Of a stretch of 64,000 nt of DNA, positions 32,298 through 41,624 are shown in pieces. The DNA is from Alloalcanivorax xenomutans. Lineage in GTDB: Bacteria > Pseudomonadota > Gammaproteobacteria > Pseudomonadales > Alcanivoracaceae. The notes under the pieces are model-generated. The model searched no databases. It saw nothing but the letters and a program-made list of their open reading frames with translations, and was not told the origin of the DNA. The translations under genes were made by a program, and so were the position numbers. Positions within the stretch are counted from its first letter, which is position 1, and each line of letters begins with the position of its first letter. The stretch spans positions 1 through 64,000 of the forward strand of contig NZ_OBMO01000008.1 of assembly GCF_900217905.1 (NCBI RefSeq), read 5' to 3'.

Positions 32298-33332
32298 TTA
32301 ACGGGCTTCCGGCGGCACCATCGCATCCGGCACGTCCAGGCCGATTTCCCGGTAGTAACGCAAGGCCCCGGCCTGCAGCGGCGTGTTCACCTGATTAAGT
32401 GCGTTCTCCAGCGTGATGGTGTCCATGAACTTGGCGGCGTCATGGAACGTCTGCAGATTCTCGAAAATGGTTTTGGTGATCTGATAACCCAGTTCAGGGT
32501 CCAGATCCTTCTGCGTGCCCAGGGTGACCCAGGTACCAACGGTTTTAACCGGGCCTTCGTTGGTCTGGTTTTCGCCATAAATACCGGCGGGAATTTCCGC
32601 AACGGTGCGGCCGGGCAACGACATCACCTGTTTCATCGGCTCGCTATCGAAAGCCTCCTCGGGGATCCCCAGGAAACGAATCTTTTGCAGCAGCACTACT
32701 TGCTCGATGGAGGCCGACGGCAACTGGGTCGGACCGATATACATATCCACCTGACCGTCCTGGAAGGCCTGCTGCCCGGAGTTCCAGTCCAGCTTCGCCA
32801 TCTCATAATCCTCACCCGCCTTGTAACCGGTCGCGCCTTCAATGATCGACAAGGCGACCAGAGTGGCGGCGCCACCCGGCGGGCCGATGAAGACACGACG
32901 GTCCTTGATGTCCTTGAGAGAACGGATGCCCGATTTTTCATGCACCATGATGTGGTACGGTCCGAGCGGGAAGCTCATGATGGTACGAATGTTCTTGAAC
33001 AGCTCCGGCGCGCTGGACATTTTTCTGAACATACCCGTGCCGGTGCTCATGAAGTGATTGATGGACTGGCTGCCGATATACAGATCAACCTGCCCCTTCG
33101 CCGCGTCCAGGGTGGAGCGGGTGGACGCCATGCTGGAGGTCATGTTGATGCGAACCGGCAGGTGCTTTTGCAGCACGGATTGCAGAGTCACCGAGAAGAC
33201 GTAAGGCGATGATCCCGGCTGAGCGGTATGCATGCGCAGGTTGGTATCAGCATTGGCATAACTGGCCAGCGATGCGGTTGCCAGGAGTACCAGACCACTC
33301 GCCCAGCGGATCAAAGGGTGTTTCAGTTTCAT
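32298..33332 (-). CDS. TAXI-family TRAP transporter solute-binding protein 1
   Basis: A 344-residue periplasmic binding protein. Signal peptide (LVLLATASLASYANA) followed by the TAXI domain (GSSPYVFSVTLQSVLQKHL, GPPGGAATLVALSIIEGATGY, DWNSGQQAFQDGQVDMYIG). It would hand a carboxylate-type solute to the TRAP permease. About as long as, and clearly paralogous to, the protein at 35495, with the acyl-CoA synthetase gene between them. Two binding proteins for one permease suggest two ligands or a recent duplication. Confidence 0.92.
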   Translation of the reverse strand: MKLKHPLIRWASGLVLLATASLASYANADTNLRMHTAQPGSSPYVFSVTLQSVLQKHLPVRINMTSSMASTRSTLDAAKGQVDLYIGSQSINHFMSTGTGMFRKMSSAPELFKNIRTIMSFPLGPYHIMVHEKSGIRSLKDIKDRRVFIGPPGGAATLVALSIIEGATGYKAGEDYEMAKLDWNSGQQAFQDGQVDMYIGPTQLPSASIEQVVLLQKIRFLGIPEEAFDSEPMKQVMSLPGRTVAEIPAGIYGENQTNEGPVKTVGTWVTLGTQKDLDPELGYQITKTIFENLQTFHDAAKFMDTITLENALNQVNTPLQAGALRYYREIGLDVPDAMVPPEAR

Positions 33333-33389
33333 TCCAATCTCCCGATTTGTTGTTTTATCTAGCTGTTACTTGATTCCGGGCGCCCTATA

Positions 33390-35495
33390 TCAGCGCCCGA
33401 TGACCAGGGCATCCAATGCCACCACGCCCTGCCCCTCGGCACGCACGCGCACCGGATTGATGTCCAGACTTTCCAGACTGTCCCCGGCGGCCACGGCGAA
33501 GTGCGACACTTTAACCAGCAGATCGGCCAGGGCGCCGATGTCCGCCGGCGGCTGCCCGCGGACACCGTCAAGAATCGCTCTACCGCGCAGCTCGTTGATC
33601 ATGTCCATGGCCATGTCCCGGTTCAGCGGCGCGCTGCGGAAGCTGACATCCTTGAGCACTTCCACCAGTACGCCGCCGAGCCCCAGCATCACCACTGGTC
33701 CAAAGGCAGGATCCCGCTGCACGCCGACGATGCATTCCACGCCCTGTTCTTCCATAGGCGAGAGCAGCACGCCATCGATGCGTGCCTCCGGGCAGGCGCG
33801 GCGAGCCGCGGCGAGCACCTCATCGCTGGCCTGGCCAACGGCCTCGGCGCCACGCAGGTTCAGGCGCACACCACCGATGTCGGATTTGTGCAGAATGTCG
33901 GGGGAAGCGATTTTCGCCACCCAGACGCGGGAGTCTTGTGCGACACGGACCTGGGCCTCGGCCCCATCGGCGACCAGATGGGATTCCGGCACCGGCACTC
34001 CGAAGTCGGCCAGCAGTTGGAAGCTGTCCGCCTCCGAATAACTGCCGGTGCGCAACGTTACGCTGGCCCCGCGCGAATCCACCGGCACCGCCGGTTTTTG
34101 CTGTTGCCGGGCAAACCAGGCCAGGGCGGACAGCGCGCGAATCGCACGGGTCGGGTCCTCGAAGGCAAGACAGCGATTACGTTCCAGCAAGGCGCGCACC
34201 GGCTCCTTGAATACCGATACGGCACAGAACACCCGATCCGGATACCGGTCGCGAACCCGGCCGATTTGCTCGGCGATGTGCTCGCCCATGGGGCCTTGAC
34301 CAGCCGCCGCCAGGAAGGCGGCGACCAGATGGTAATCACCTTGCTCGAGCATGATGTCGAGGCTGGTCTCGAACAGACCGATGTCGTTGGTGATCTGTCC
34401 GGTGATGTCCACCGGATTACGTGGCGCGGCGAACGGAACCAATTCCCGGATGCGGTCCTGAGCTTTTTGGTTAAGCTCTGGCAGCGCCAGCCCTTCATCG
34501 GCGGCGGCGTCCGCCATCAGCACGCCGGCACCGCCGGACACCGTGAACACACCGAGGTTTTCCCCGCCCGGGATACCCGCCACGGAAAAGGCGTAGCCCA
34601 CATCGAAAAACTCTTCGATGGAATAAGCCCGATACACGCCGTACTGGCGGAACACCGCATCAAAGACCGCATCTTCGCCGGCCAGCGCGGCGGTATGAGA
34701 CGCGGCGGCCTGGGCACCGATATCGGTGCGCCCCACTTTGGTCATCACCACCGGCTTGCCAGCGGCGCGGGCCTCGGCCAGGGCGGCTTCCAGTTTCCAG
34801 CCGTCGCGGCAACCTTCCATATAGCCCAGGATCACATCGGTGTCCGGATCCCGCGCCAGCCAGCTCAGGCAATCGGCGAAATCCACGTTGCCTTCGTTGC
34901 CGGTGGTGATCCAGTAGCTCAACCCCAAACCGCGTTGACGGGCCAAGGTAAAGGCATAGGCGCCATAGGCACCGCTCTGACTGATCAGGCCGATACGCCC
35001 TTTTGGCGTCACGCCTTGCCCCACCACGGGTGAGAACGTCGCGAACACTTTCTCGGAAAGATTCATGAAACCGAGACAGTTCGGTCCAAGAATACGAACA
35101 CCGGCCGCGCGGGCACGAGCCATCAGGGCTTCCTGTGCCAGGCGCCCTTCCTCGCTGATCTCCGCGAAGCCGGATGAAAACAGGACAATACCTTTGACGT
35201 CGGCGGCAATGGCTTCGTCCACAGCCTGATCGACCAGCGCCGCCGGCACCGCGACGATGGCCAGATCCACTTGCCCGGCTACTTCACCGATGCGGGCGTA
35301 GGCCTTAAGCCCCTGCACTTCCGAGGCCTTCGGGTTGATCGGGAAAATCGGCCCTTCGAAGCCTTGGGCGAGCAGGAACGCGATCGGCAGGCCGCCGATT
35401 TTCGTCGGCGTGGCGCTGGCGCCGATGACCGCCACCGAGCGGGGCCGGAACAGACGATCCAGATCTTCGATAGTGTGTTCTGATACTGCGCTCAT
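33390..35495 (-). CDS. ADP-forming acyl-CoA synthetase (acetate--CoA ligase family)
   Basis: A 701-residue single-chain NDP-forming acyl-CoA synthetase. Order: CoA-binding Rossmann domain (SVAVIGASATPTKIGG, about 15-105), succinyl-CoA ligase-like region with the phospho-His in SHTAALAGEDAVFD (about 265), then a C-terminal ATP-grasp domain (about 480-700). It converts an acid, ATP and CoA to acyl-CoA and ADP. It starts 1 bp inside the stop of the TAXI gene upstream (TAATG) and lies between two TAXI genes, so it probably activates the imported acid. Substrate unknown. Confidence 0.9.
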   Translation of the reverse strand: MSAVSEHTIEDLDRLFRPRSVAVIGASATPTKIGGLPIAFLLAQGFEGPIFPINPKASEVQGLKAYARIGEVAGQVDLAIVAVPAALVDQAVDEAIAADVKGIVLFSSGFAEISEEGRLAQEALMARARAAGVRILGPNCLGFMNLSEKVFATFSPVVGQGVTPKGRIGLISQSGAYGAYAFTLARQRGLGLSYWITTGNEGNVDFADCLSWLARDPDTDVILGYMEGCRDGWKLEAALAEARAAGKPVVMTKVGRTDIGAQAAASHTAALAGEDAVFDAVFRQYGVYRAYSIEEFFDVGYAFSVAGIPGGENLGVFTVSGGAGVLMADAAADEGLALPELNQKAQDRIRELVPFAAPRNPVDITGQITNDIGLFETSLDIMLEQGDYHLVAAFLAAAGQGPMGEHIAEQIGRVRDRYPDRVFCAVSVFKEPVRALLERNRCLAFEDPTRAIRALSALAWFARQQQKPAVPVDSRGASVTLRTGSYSEADSFQLLADFGVPVPESHLVADGAEAQVRVAQDSRVWVAKIASPDILHKSDIGGVRLNLRGAEAVGQASDEVLAAARRACPEARIDGVLLSPMEEQGVECIVGVQRDPAFGPVVMLGLGGVLVEVLKDVSFRSAPLNRDMAMDMINELRGRAILDGVRGQPPADIGALADLLVKVSHFAVAAGDSLESLDINPVRVRAEGQGVVALDALVIGR

Positions 35496-36526
35496 TAACG
35501 TGCCTCCGGTGGAATCAAGTGATCCGGAAGGTCAACGCCGGCCTCCCGGTAATAACGAACCGCGCCGGCGTGCAACGGGGTTCTCATCTCCGTCAGAGCA
35601 TTCTCCAGGGTGATCTCTTCCATGAACTTCGCGGCGCCATGGAAAGCAGACAGGTTCTCGAACAAGGTTTTGGTGATCTGGTACACCAGCTCTTCATCCA
35701 GCTCCTTGCGGGTACCCAGGCCAGCCCAGGAACCGATGGTTCTTACGTCCGTCTCGTTGGTTTGATTTGCACCGTAAATACCGGCGGGGATGGTGGCCCG
35801 GGTCCGCCCGGGAAGGGCCATGATTTTCTTCATCTGGTCGGATTCGAACGCGTCATCGGGAATCCCCAGGAAACGGACTTTCTCAAGCAATGCCATCTGC
35901 TCCATCGAAGCGGACGGTAGCTGCGTTGGCATTACCAACATGTCCACATGTCCATCCTGGAAAGCCTGCAGACCAGAGTTCCAATCCAGTTTTGCCAGCT
36001 CATAGTCCGTGCCAGCCTCATAGCCGGTGGCGCCTTCGACAATGGAGATGGCCACCAGAGTAGCCGCGCCACCCGGCGCGCCGAGAAAGATACGACGCCC
36101 TTTGATGTCCTCGAGGGAGCGAATACCGGATTTTTCGTGGACCACGATATGGTAGGGACCGGCCGGGAACGTCATGATCTGTCTGACGTTCTTGTACAGT
36201 TCTGGCGCCGTTTTCATTTTGGCGAACATACCCGTGCCGGTGCGCATGAAATGATTGATGGACGGGCTGCTGATAAACAGATCCGTCTGCCCGCGCGCCG
36301 CATCCAGCGGCGAACGCGGCCCGGTAACGCCGGCCGTCATATTGATCTTCACCGGCAGTTTCTTCTGCAGAACCGACTGCAAGGTAACGGAGAAAACGTA
36401 GTATCCCGAGCCGGGCGTGGCGGTCTGCATACGCAGATGGCTCTCCTGCGCCTGCGCGGCTTGGCCCAGCGCCAGGGTGGCGGTCAGTACACAGGCCGCC
36501 CGTTTTATCGTTCTCAATCCAAACAT
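35495..36526 (-). CDS. TAXI-family TRAP transporter solute-binding protein 2
   Basis: A 343-residue periplasmic binding protein. Signal peptide (CVLTATLALGQAAQA), then GSGYYVFSVTLQSVLQKKL, LGAPGGAATLVAISIVEGATGY and DWNSGLQAFQDGHVDMLV, nearly parallel to the gene at 32298. It directly follows the TRAP permease, as is usual for a cognate binding protein. Overlaps the acyl-CoA synthetase start by 1 bp. Confidence 0.92.
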   Translation of the reverse strand: MFGLRTIKRAACVLTATLALGQAAQAQESHLRMQTATPGSGYYVFSVTLQSVLQKKLPVKINMTAGVTGPRSPLDAARGQTDLFISSPSINHFMRTGTGMFAKMKTAPELYKNVRQIMTFPAGPYHIVVHEKSGIRSLEDIKGRRIFLGAPGGAATLVAISIVEGATGYEAGTDYELAKLDWNSGLQAFQDGHVDMLVMPTQLPSASMEQMALLEKVRFLGIPDDAFESDQMKKIMALPGRTRATIPAGIYGANQTNETDVRTIGSWAGLGTRKELDEELVYQITKTLFENLSAFHGAAKFMEEITLENALTEMRTPLHAGAVRYYREAGVDLPDHLIPPEAR

Positions 36527-36606
36527 TCTTTTCTCCTTTTGGGGGCTCTGCTGAGCCCCTTACTTCCAGGGACTCCGAGCCCCTCTCTCTTCTACTTATC
36601 TGTCTT

Positions 36607-38511
36607 TCACTTATCCGCCGGTGCGCAACCAAGCCAACGCGGCCTGCGGTGCGGCATGAAATCAAACAACAGGATAAGCAGCGCCAGAGCCAGACCAACC
36701 AGTTCCACCGAGGTGCCGCGCGCCATCAGCAATGCCGCCACCACCAGTCTCAGAATCCGCGCCAGCATGCCCAGCCGCTCACCGCCAAACCCTGCGAATC
36801 CCGTGGTTACCGCCCACACCACCAGAGTCAGGCGCACCACGCCCCAGGCCAGATCCAATGGATCAAAGCCCTCCACGATCAACAGCAGCGACGGATTGAA
36901 TACGAACAGGAACGGCACCAGAAATCCGACCAGAGTCAGACGTACGGAGAGCATGGCCACTTTCATCGGGTTGGCCTCGGCCAATGGCGCCGCTGCAAAG
37001 GCCGCCAGGGCCACGGGCGGCGTGATGGCGGATAGCACCCCGAAATAAAGAACGAACAGATGCACGGAAAGCAGCGGCACATCAAAGCTGGTCAGCGCCG
37101 GCCCCATGACCAAAACGATGATCAGGTAGGCCGGCAAGGTCGGCATGCCCATACCGAGAACCAGGCAGCCCAAGGCGGTCAATATCAGACTCAACAGCAA
37201 GCTGCTCTCGCCCAGCCCGGCCACCGCTTGCGCGAAGCTCAGTCCCAGACCTGTGAGGTCCATGCCGGCGATGACGATACCAATGGCCCCCACCGCGATC
37301 ATGATGCGCGAGCCGGCCACGCCCCCCTTTGCCAAGGCGCCAATCAATGCCCAGGGACGGCGGCGAATCTCCGGATTGAGGAAGCCAAAGACCATTGCCA
37401 CCAGCGTCGCCCACACCCCGGCCATGGCCGGTGAGCGGCCCGCGGCCAACACCAGAATCACCGTTAGCACCGGCGCCACGAACATCAACGACCGCAGCCA
37501 ATCGTCCTTGGTCAGCACCGGTAATTCATGTTCCGGAGTGGGCTTGATGCCAAGCCGGCGAGCCTCGTAGTACACCGCCGCGAACAGAGCGATCACGTAG
37601 AACGCCGCCGGCAATAACGCCGCCACGCAAATCAGCAGATAAGGCGTGCCGGTAAGCTGCGCCATCATGAACGCGGCGGCGCCCATTACCGGCGGAATCA
37701 CCTGCCCACCGGTGGACGCGGCGGCTTCAACGGCACCGGCGAAGGCGGGGCTGAAACCGCGTTTCTTGATCATCGGAATGGTGAACGCGCCGGTCCCCGC
37801 CACGTTGGCGGTGACACTGCCTGACATGGTGCCGAACAGCATGCTGGCAAAGATCGCGGCGTGGGCCGGACCACCGGGCAGACGGCCAGTGACGCGAATG
37901 GACATACGCACCAGCGCCGGTCCGGCGCCAGTAGCCTCAAGCATGACACCGAAGATGATGTAGATGAACAGCAACTCGATCATCACCGCCACCGGCGTGC
38001 CGAATACGCCGCTGAAGCCGTACCACATTCCCTGCATGATCTGATCCAGGGAAAAACCGGCGTGGCGCAAGGCGTCAGGCAACAGGTCACCCCACAGGCA
38101 ATACAGCAAGGTCACACCGGCGAACAAGGACAGTCCGAGGCCGAACTCCCGTCGGGTCAGTTCAATGACCGCCACCACGCCCACCAGTGCGATCAACTGA
38201 TCGGTGCGGCTGTAGTCAACCAGCATGTTTTCCATATCACCGGCGAAGGCCAGGAAACGGGCAACCGCCAACAGAATCGCACCGACCAGGACCAGGTCGA
38301 TGAGCCAGAACAAGGTGCGAATCAATGCGGTACGTGGCGGATTCACCACCACCAGCGGCTTGACCAGTACGGCGACGAGAATACACGCAGCGAACGTCAA
38401 CGGACGCTGATAGCTCGGATCAAAGATTCCGAAAAGAGACGTATAAATACTGATGGCGGCCAGAGCCACGGCAATCGCCAGGCCAAGCCGACGACTTGAA
38501 TCTGTGAGCAC
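36607..38511 (-). CDS. Fused TRAP transporter permease (DctQM-type)
   Basis: A 634-residue inner membrane protein with many hydrophobic helices. The first about 160 residues correspond to the small DctQ-like subunit; the rest is the large DctM-type subunit (MLFGTMSGSVTANVAGTGAF, GQVIPPVMGAAAFMMAQLTG, LGMGMPTLPAYLIIVLV, FGVLSAITPPVALAAFAAA). Fused permeases normally work with TAXI binding proteins. Uses sodium-driven import. Starts with GTG at 38511 behind a GGGAGA site. First gene of the minus-strand catabolic block. Confidence 0.93.
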   Translation of the reverse strand: MLTDSSRRLGLAIAVALAAISIYTSLFGIFDPSYQRPLTFAACILVAVLVKPLVVVNPPRTALIRTLFWLIDLVLVGAILLAVARFLAFAGDMENMLVDYSRTDQLIALVGVVAVIELTRREFGLGLSLFAGVTLLYCLWGDLLPDALRHAGFSLDQIMQGMWYGFSGVFGTPVAVMIELLFIYIIFGVMLEATGAGPALVRMSIRVTGRLPGGPAHAAIFASMLFGTMSGSVTANVAGTGAFTIPMIKKRGFSPAFAGAVEAAASTGGQVIPPVMGAAAFMMAQLTGTPYLLICVAALLPAAFYVIALFAAVYYEARRLGIKPTPEHELPVLTKDDWLRSLMFVAPVLTVILVLAAGRSPAMAGVWATLVAMVFGFLNPEIRRRPWALIGALAKGGVAGSRIMIAVGAIGIVIAGMDLTGLGLSFAQAVAGLGESSLLLSLILTALGCLVLGMGMPTLPAYLIIVLVMGPALTSFDVPLLSVHLFVLYFGVLSAITPPVALAAFAAAPLAEANPMKVAMLSVRLTLVGFLVPFLFVFNPSLLLIVEGFDPLDLAWGVVRLTLVVWAVTTGFAGFGGERLGMLARILRLVVAALLMARGTSVELVGLALALLILLFDFMPHRRPRWLGCAPADK

Positions 38512-38941
38512 TCTCCCTCTCCCGCGGACATCGAAGTCCGCCTTGGTTTTGTTGTGTGCTCATCAGATCATGCCCAATTAATGACTGTCAATTAGATAGT
38601 CGTTATCACCGCAGAAAGAATGACAATTTATTCATTGCCCTATTCTACTCCCTCAGGAATCGGTGAACGGCCGTTCAAGATGTAAATTCTCATTTCCTTC
38701 GAACCATAACCATCTGTTTTTATTGAGTTTAACCACATAACAAGACACCTGTAACGCACAGGTGTCGGCGCGTAAAATCACACCTCGAAGGCATCTCGAC
38801 TCATGTCTTTATCCTTTGGATTGAAGCCGTCCCTCCAAAAAAATAATGTGGGAACATGAATTCTGTCTATCTTTTCTAATGTTCCGGCATTACTTTAGGT
38901 AACACTCTGTTCCTGATTTTCACCCTCGGAGGAGACCTCAA
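38512..38941. promoter_or_regulatory. Divergent promoter region with palindrome TGAACGGCCGTTCA
   Basis: This 430-bp gap is markedly AT-rich and separates the TRAP operon (minus) from the MBL-fold gene (plus). It holds a perfect 14-bp palindrome TGAACGGCCGTTCA at 38664-38677, of TetR-operator size, and a GGAGGAGA ribosome binding site for the gene at 38942. I see no supported reading frame. The TetR gene at 40280 is a candidate binder. Confidence 0.55.
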
Positions 38942-40258
38942 GTGATCAACGAAGAACTAAGAACCATCGGCGATGCCTGCTGGGAGCGGTTTGATTTCGG
39001 CCGCGACTGGAACCGTCATCTGCATGGCAGTCAGGTCATACCGATCAACGACCACCTGGCTTACATCGCGTCCAAAGGCGTGGTGGGCAACGTTACCGTT
39101 CTCAATACCGGAAAGGGCCTGGTGGTGTTCGACAGCGGCAGCCGCAATACCGCCGCCGCCATTCATAAGGCGATCCGCGCCTGGTCGGACCAGCCCATCC
39201 GTCATGTCGTCTATACCCACGGCCATCTGGACCACGCCTTTGGCACACCACTGTTCGACCAGGAAGCGCAACAGGCCGGGGAACCCAAACCCGAGGTCAT
39301 CGGCCAGGCCAACATCCGCCGCCGTTTCGAGCGCTATCAGAACAGCGCTGGATGGAATGCACGCATCAACGGCCGGCAGTTCAAGGTGGCGGGCTTCCAT
39401 TGGCCGGAAGAATACCGCTACCCGGACCGCTTCTATGAAGAGCAGATGATTCTGGAATGTGGCGACTGCCAGGTGGAACTCAACCACGGCATGGGCGAAA
39501 CCGACGACCATACCTGGAGTTGGATTGCGCAAGATCGCACCGTTATCACCGGGGATTTCATCATCTGGGCGGCGCCCAATGCCGGCAACCCGCAAAAGGT
39601 TCAGCGCTTTGCCCACCAATGGGCGCAGGCCTTGCGCGCCATGGCGGCAAAGAAGCCGGAAGTGCTGGTGCCCGGCCACGGACCGGCGGTGTTCGGTGCC
39701 GACCGTGTCGCCACGTTACTGGACGACACCGCCACTTTCCTGGAGACCATCCATGACCAGACTTTGGAGGGCATGAACCAGGGCTTGCCCCTGGCCGATA
39801 TCGTGCAACAGGTCACTCTGCCCGAGGGCCTGCTTGACAGACCCTACCTGCATCCCACCTACGACGACCCCGAGTTTCTGATTCGCAACGTCTGGCGGTT
39901 GTACGGCGGTTGGTATGATGGCAATCCGGCGCATCTGAAACCAGCGCATCCGGACACGTTAAGCGGCGCCCTGGCGGAGCTCTGTGGTGGAGCACAAGCG
40001 CTGACGCAGGCCGCGGCCAGATACCTTGACCAGGGTGATCTGCGCCTGGCCGGCCACCTCAGTGAAATGGCGGTGCGCGCGGAACCGGATAATCAGGAGG
40101 CTCACCGGGTTCGCGCGGCGGTGAATCAGGAACGGGCCAAAGCGGAGACCTCGCTGATGGCCAGAGGCATTTTTACCGATGCCGCCAATGCCTCACTAAA
40201 GGCGCTGGGCGACGATGGTGACCCGGGTTATCCCGGCCGCCGGGTTGGTATTGGTTGA
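38942..40258 (+). CDS. Alkylsulfatase-like MBL-fold hydrolase
   Basis: A 438-residue protein with an intact MBL metal site: THGHLDHAFG (HxHxDH), METDDH-type motif MGETDDHTWSW, and VPGHGPAVF. The C-terminal part has the alkylsulfatase dimerisation region (MNQGLPLADIVQQVTLPE, YDDPEFLIRNVWRLYGGWYDG) and a helical tail. It probably hydrolyses sulfate esters or related esters in the cytoplasm, as no signal peptide is seen. GTG 38942 has GGAGGAGA 8 bases upstream. It is divergent from the TRAP operon and followed by a convergent TetR gene. Confidence 0.88.
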   Translation: MINEELRTIGDACWERFDFGRDWNRHLHGSQVIPINDHLAYIASKGVVGNVTVLNTGKGLVVFDSGSRNTAAAIHKAIRAWSDQPIRHVVYTHGHLDHAFGTPLFDQEAQQAGEPKPEVIGQANIRRRFERYQNSAGWNARINGRQFKVAGFHWPEEYRYPDRFYEEQMILECGDCQVELNHGMGETDDHTWSWIAQDRTVITGDFIIWAAPNAGNPQKVQRFAHQWAQALRAMAAKKPEVLVPGHGPAVFGADRVATLLDDTATFLETIHDQTLEGMNQGLPLADIVQQVTLPEGLLDRPYLHPTYDDPEFLIRNVWRLYGGWYDGNPAHLKPAHPDTLSGALAELCGGAQALTQAAARYLDQGDLRLAGHLSEMAVRAEPDNQEAHRVRAAVNQERAKAETSLMARGIFTDAANASLKALGDDGDPGYPGRRVGIG

Positions 40259-40279
40259 CGGGTAGGGATACCGGCGGCG

Positions 40280-41056
40280 TTATTGATCGTCGCCGGTGCC
40301 GGCTTTCTGTATCATGGCGATGTCCGTATAGGAAGGCAGGTCATACAACTCGGAGGCTCCACGAATCGCTTCCAGTGTTTCCGGCGATAACGGCGCATCG
40401 TACATGGCAGCGCTGCAGGCAATGATGTCCTCAATCCGAATCCAAGCCTCCTCGCGACGAAAGCTCTCGCCTTTTTCCGACTGAATCCGCTCAATCGTCG
40501 CCATGCCATTGGTGTGCATGAATAACATACTGAGGAAACGTTGCTCGACGATCGCCTTGGGCAAATAGGGTTTGGCCTCCTTAAGCGCATCCAGACACTT
40601 TTCCATACCCGCGCCATACATTTCGTTAAAGTGAAGCCAGGTACTCCGCTCCATACGCAATTGCACCAAAAAACGCAGGTAATATCCGGGTTCCTGTGTG
40701 CCAAACAAATAACGGGCCAGGGGCATCATCCCGCAGCGCATAATCTGTTCCGTGGACAGAGGCTTACCGGCCGCCTGACGGCGGGCCTCCTCGAACATGG
40801 CATGGCGGTCCGCGTCTATCGGCTTGGAGCGCATCGCCAGAATGGACTCAATGATCGCTTCCCGGGAACCAAAGTAATAGTGGATCGCCGATTCGTTTTT
40901 CTGCCCGGCTTCCTCACGAATCTGGCGCAGAGAAGCCCCCTGCACCCCATTCATGGCGAAAACCTTCTCCGCCGCCAGCGTCAACTCCAATTTGGTTCCG
41001 GAAATCTCTTCCGCTTTGCTCTTTTTACGACGCGTGGGTTTCCTTGCTGCCGCCAT
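40280..41056 (-). CDS. TetR-family regulator of the catabolic block
   Basis: A 258-residue regulator with a basic N-terminal tail (ARKPTRRKKSKAEEISG), helix-turn-helix (LTLAAEKVFAMNG, ASLRQIREEAGQKNESAIHYYFG, about 27-70) and a long ligand domain. It lies 3' to 3' with the alkylsulfatase-like gene. The inverted repeat at 41078-41111 just before its start is a likely autoregulatory site; the palindrome at 38664 may be another. Ligand unknown. Confidence 0.88.
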   Translation of the reverse strand: MAAARKPTRRKKSKAEEISGTKLELTLAAEKVFAMNGVQGASLRQIREEAGQKNESAIHYYFGSREAIIESILAMRSKPIDADRHAMFEEARRQAAGKPLSTEQIMRCGMMPLARYLFGTQEPGYYLRFLVQLRMERSTWLHFNEMYGAGMEKCLDALKEAKPYLPKAIVEQRFLSMLFMHTNGMATIERIQSEKGESFRREEAWIRIEDIIACSAAMYDAPLSPETLEAIRGASELYDLPSYTDIAMIQKAGTGDDQ

Positions 41057-41077
41057 CCTTTTCCACCCTCAGCACAA

Positions 41078-41111
41078 GTTAATGGAACAATACTAACATC
41101 ATTCCATTAAC
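41078..41111. promoter_or_regulatory. Inverted repeat upstream of the TetR gene
   Basis: GTTAATGGAA (41078-41087) and TTCCATTAAC (41102-41111) are perfect 10-bp arms separated by 14 bp. The site starts 22 bp before the TetR start codon, over the expected promoter. It fits a dimer or double-dimer TetR operator. Confidence 0.65.
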
Positions 41112-41135
41112 AGGGGAGTGGTGACAAACCGGCCC

Positions 41136-41495
41136 TTACGAGCCGGCGATGATGGAGACAATGACGCCGGTAGCGATGGCGGTGAGCAGAAAGTCATTAT
41201 CCACTTTTACCCAGTGGTGGCCCGGCTTCGGTGCCGGCAGTCCATAACGGCCGTATTCCTTCACCACGTAACGAGGTTCGCTGTAGCGCTTGGGCAACGG
41301 CTTTCCCTTCCAGTCGGCGTGGCGAGGACGATGCTCACCACCATGGGAAGGACCTTGATGGGCCTGCTTAGCCGGCCCGTGATGGCCCGCGGGGGCCCGC
41401 TGATCAGGTCCTTTACCCGGCTGCGACCAAGCCAGAGAAGACGACAGCAGCAAGCTGCCAACAAGGGCGAGAGCGAGAGTTTTGCGGCTTTTCAT
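41136..41495 (-). CDS. RcnB-family periplasmic protein
   Basis: A 119-residue protein with a signal peptide (ALALVGSLLLSSSLAWS), a His-rich middle (PAGHHGPAKQAHQGPSHGGEHRPRH, quoted here only as its features: many His, Gly, Pro) and the RcnB domain (RYGLPAPKPGHHWVKVDNDFLLTAIATG). RcnB of E. coli helps Ni/Co homeostasis; many relatives are general envelope proteins. No metal exporter is adjacent, so the role is open. Confidence 0.85.
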   Translation of the reverse strand: MKSRKTLALALVGSLLLSSSLAWSQPGKGPDQRAPAGHHGPAKQAHQGPSHGGEHRPRHADWKGKPLPKRYSEPRYVVKEYGRYGLPAPKPGHHWVKVDNDFLLTAIATGVIVSIIAGS

Positions 41496-41624
41496 GGTCG
41501 GCTCCTGTTTCCTCTTGATGGAACCAGGATGGGCCGGTAATGCGCAAACACCGTGCCGACTTTGTGCAAATATTAGGAAGCGAGCGATCGCCGTGGCACC
41601 GCCCGGCGATCCGATGACGCCGGA

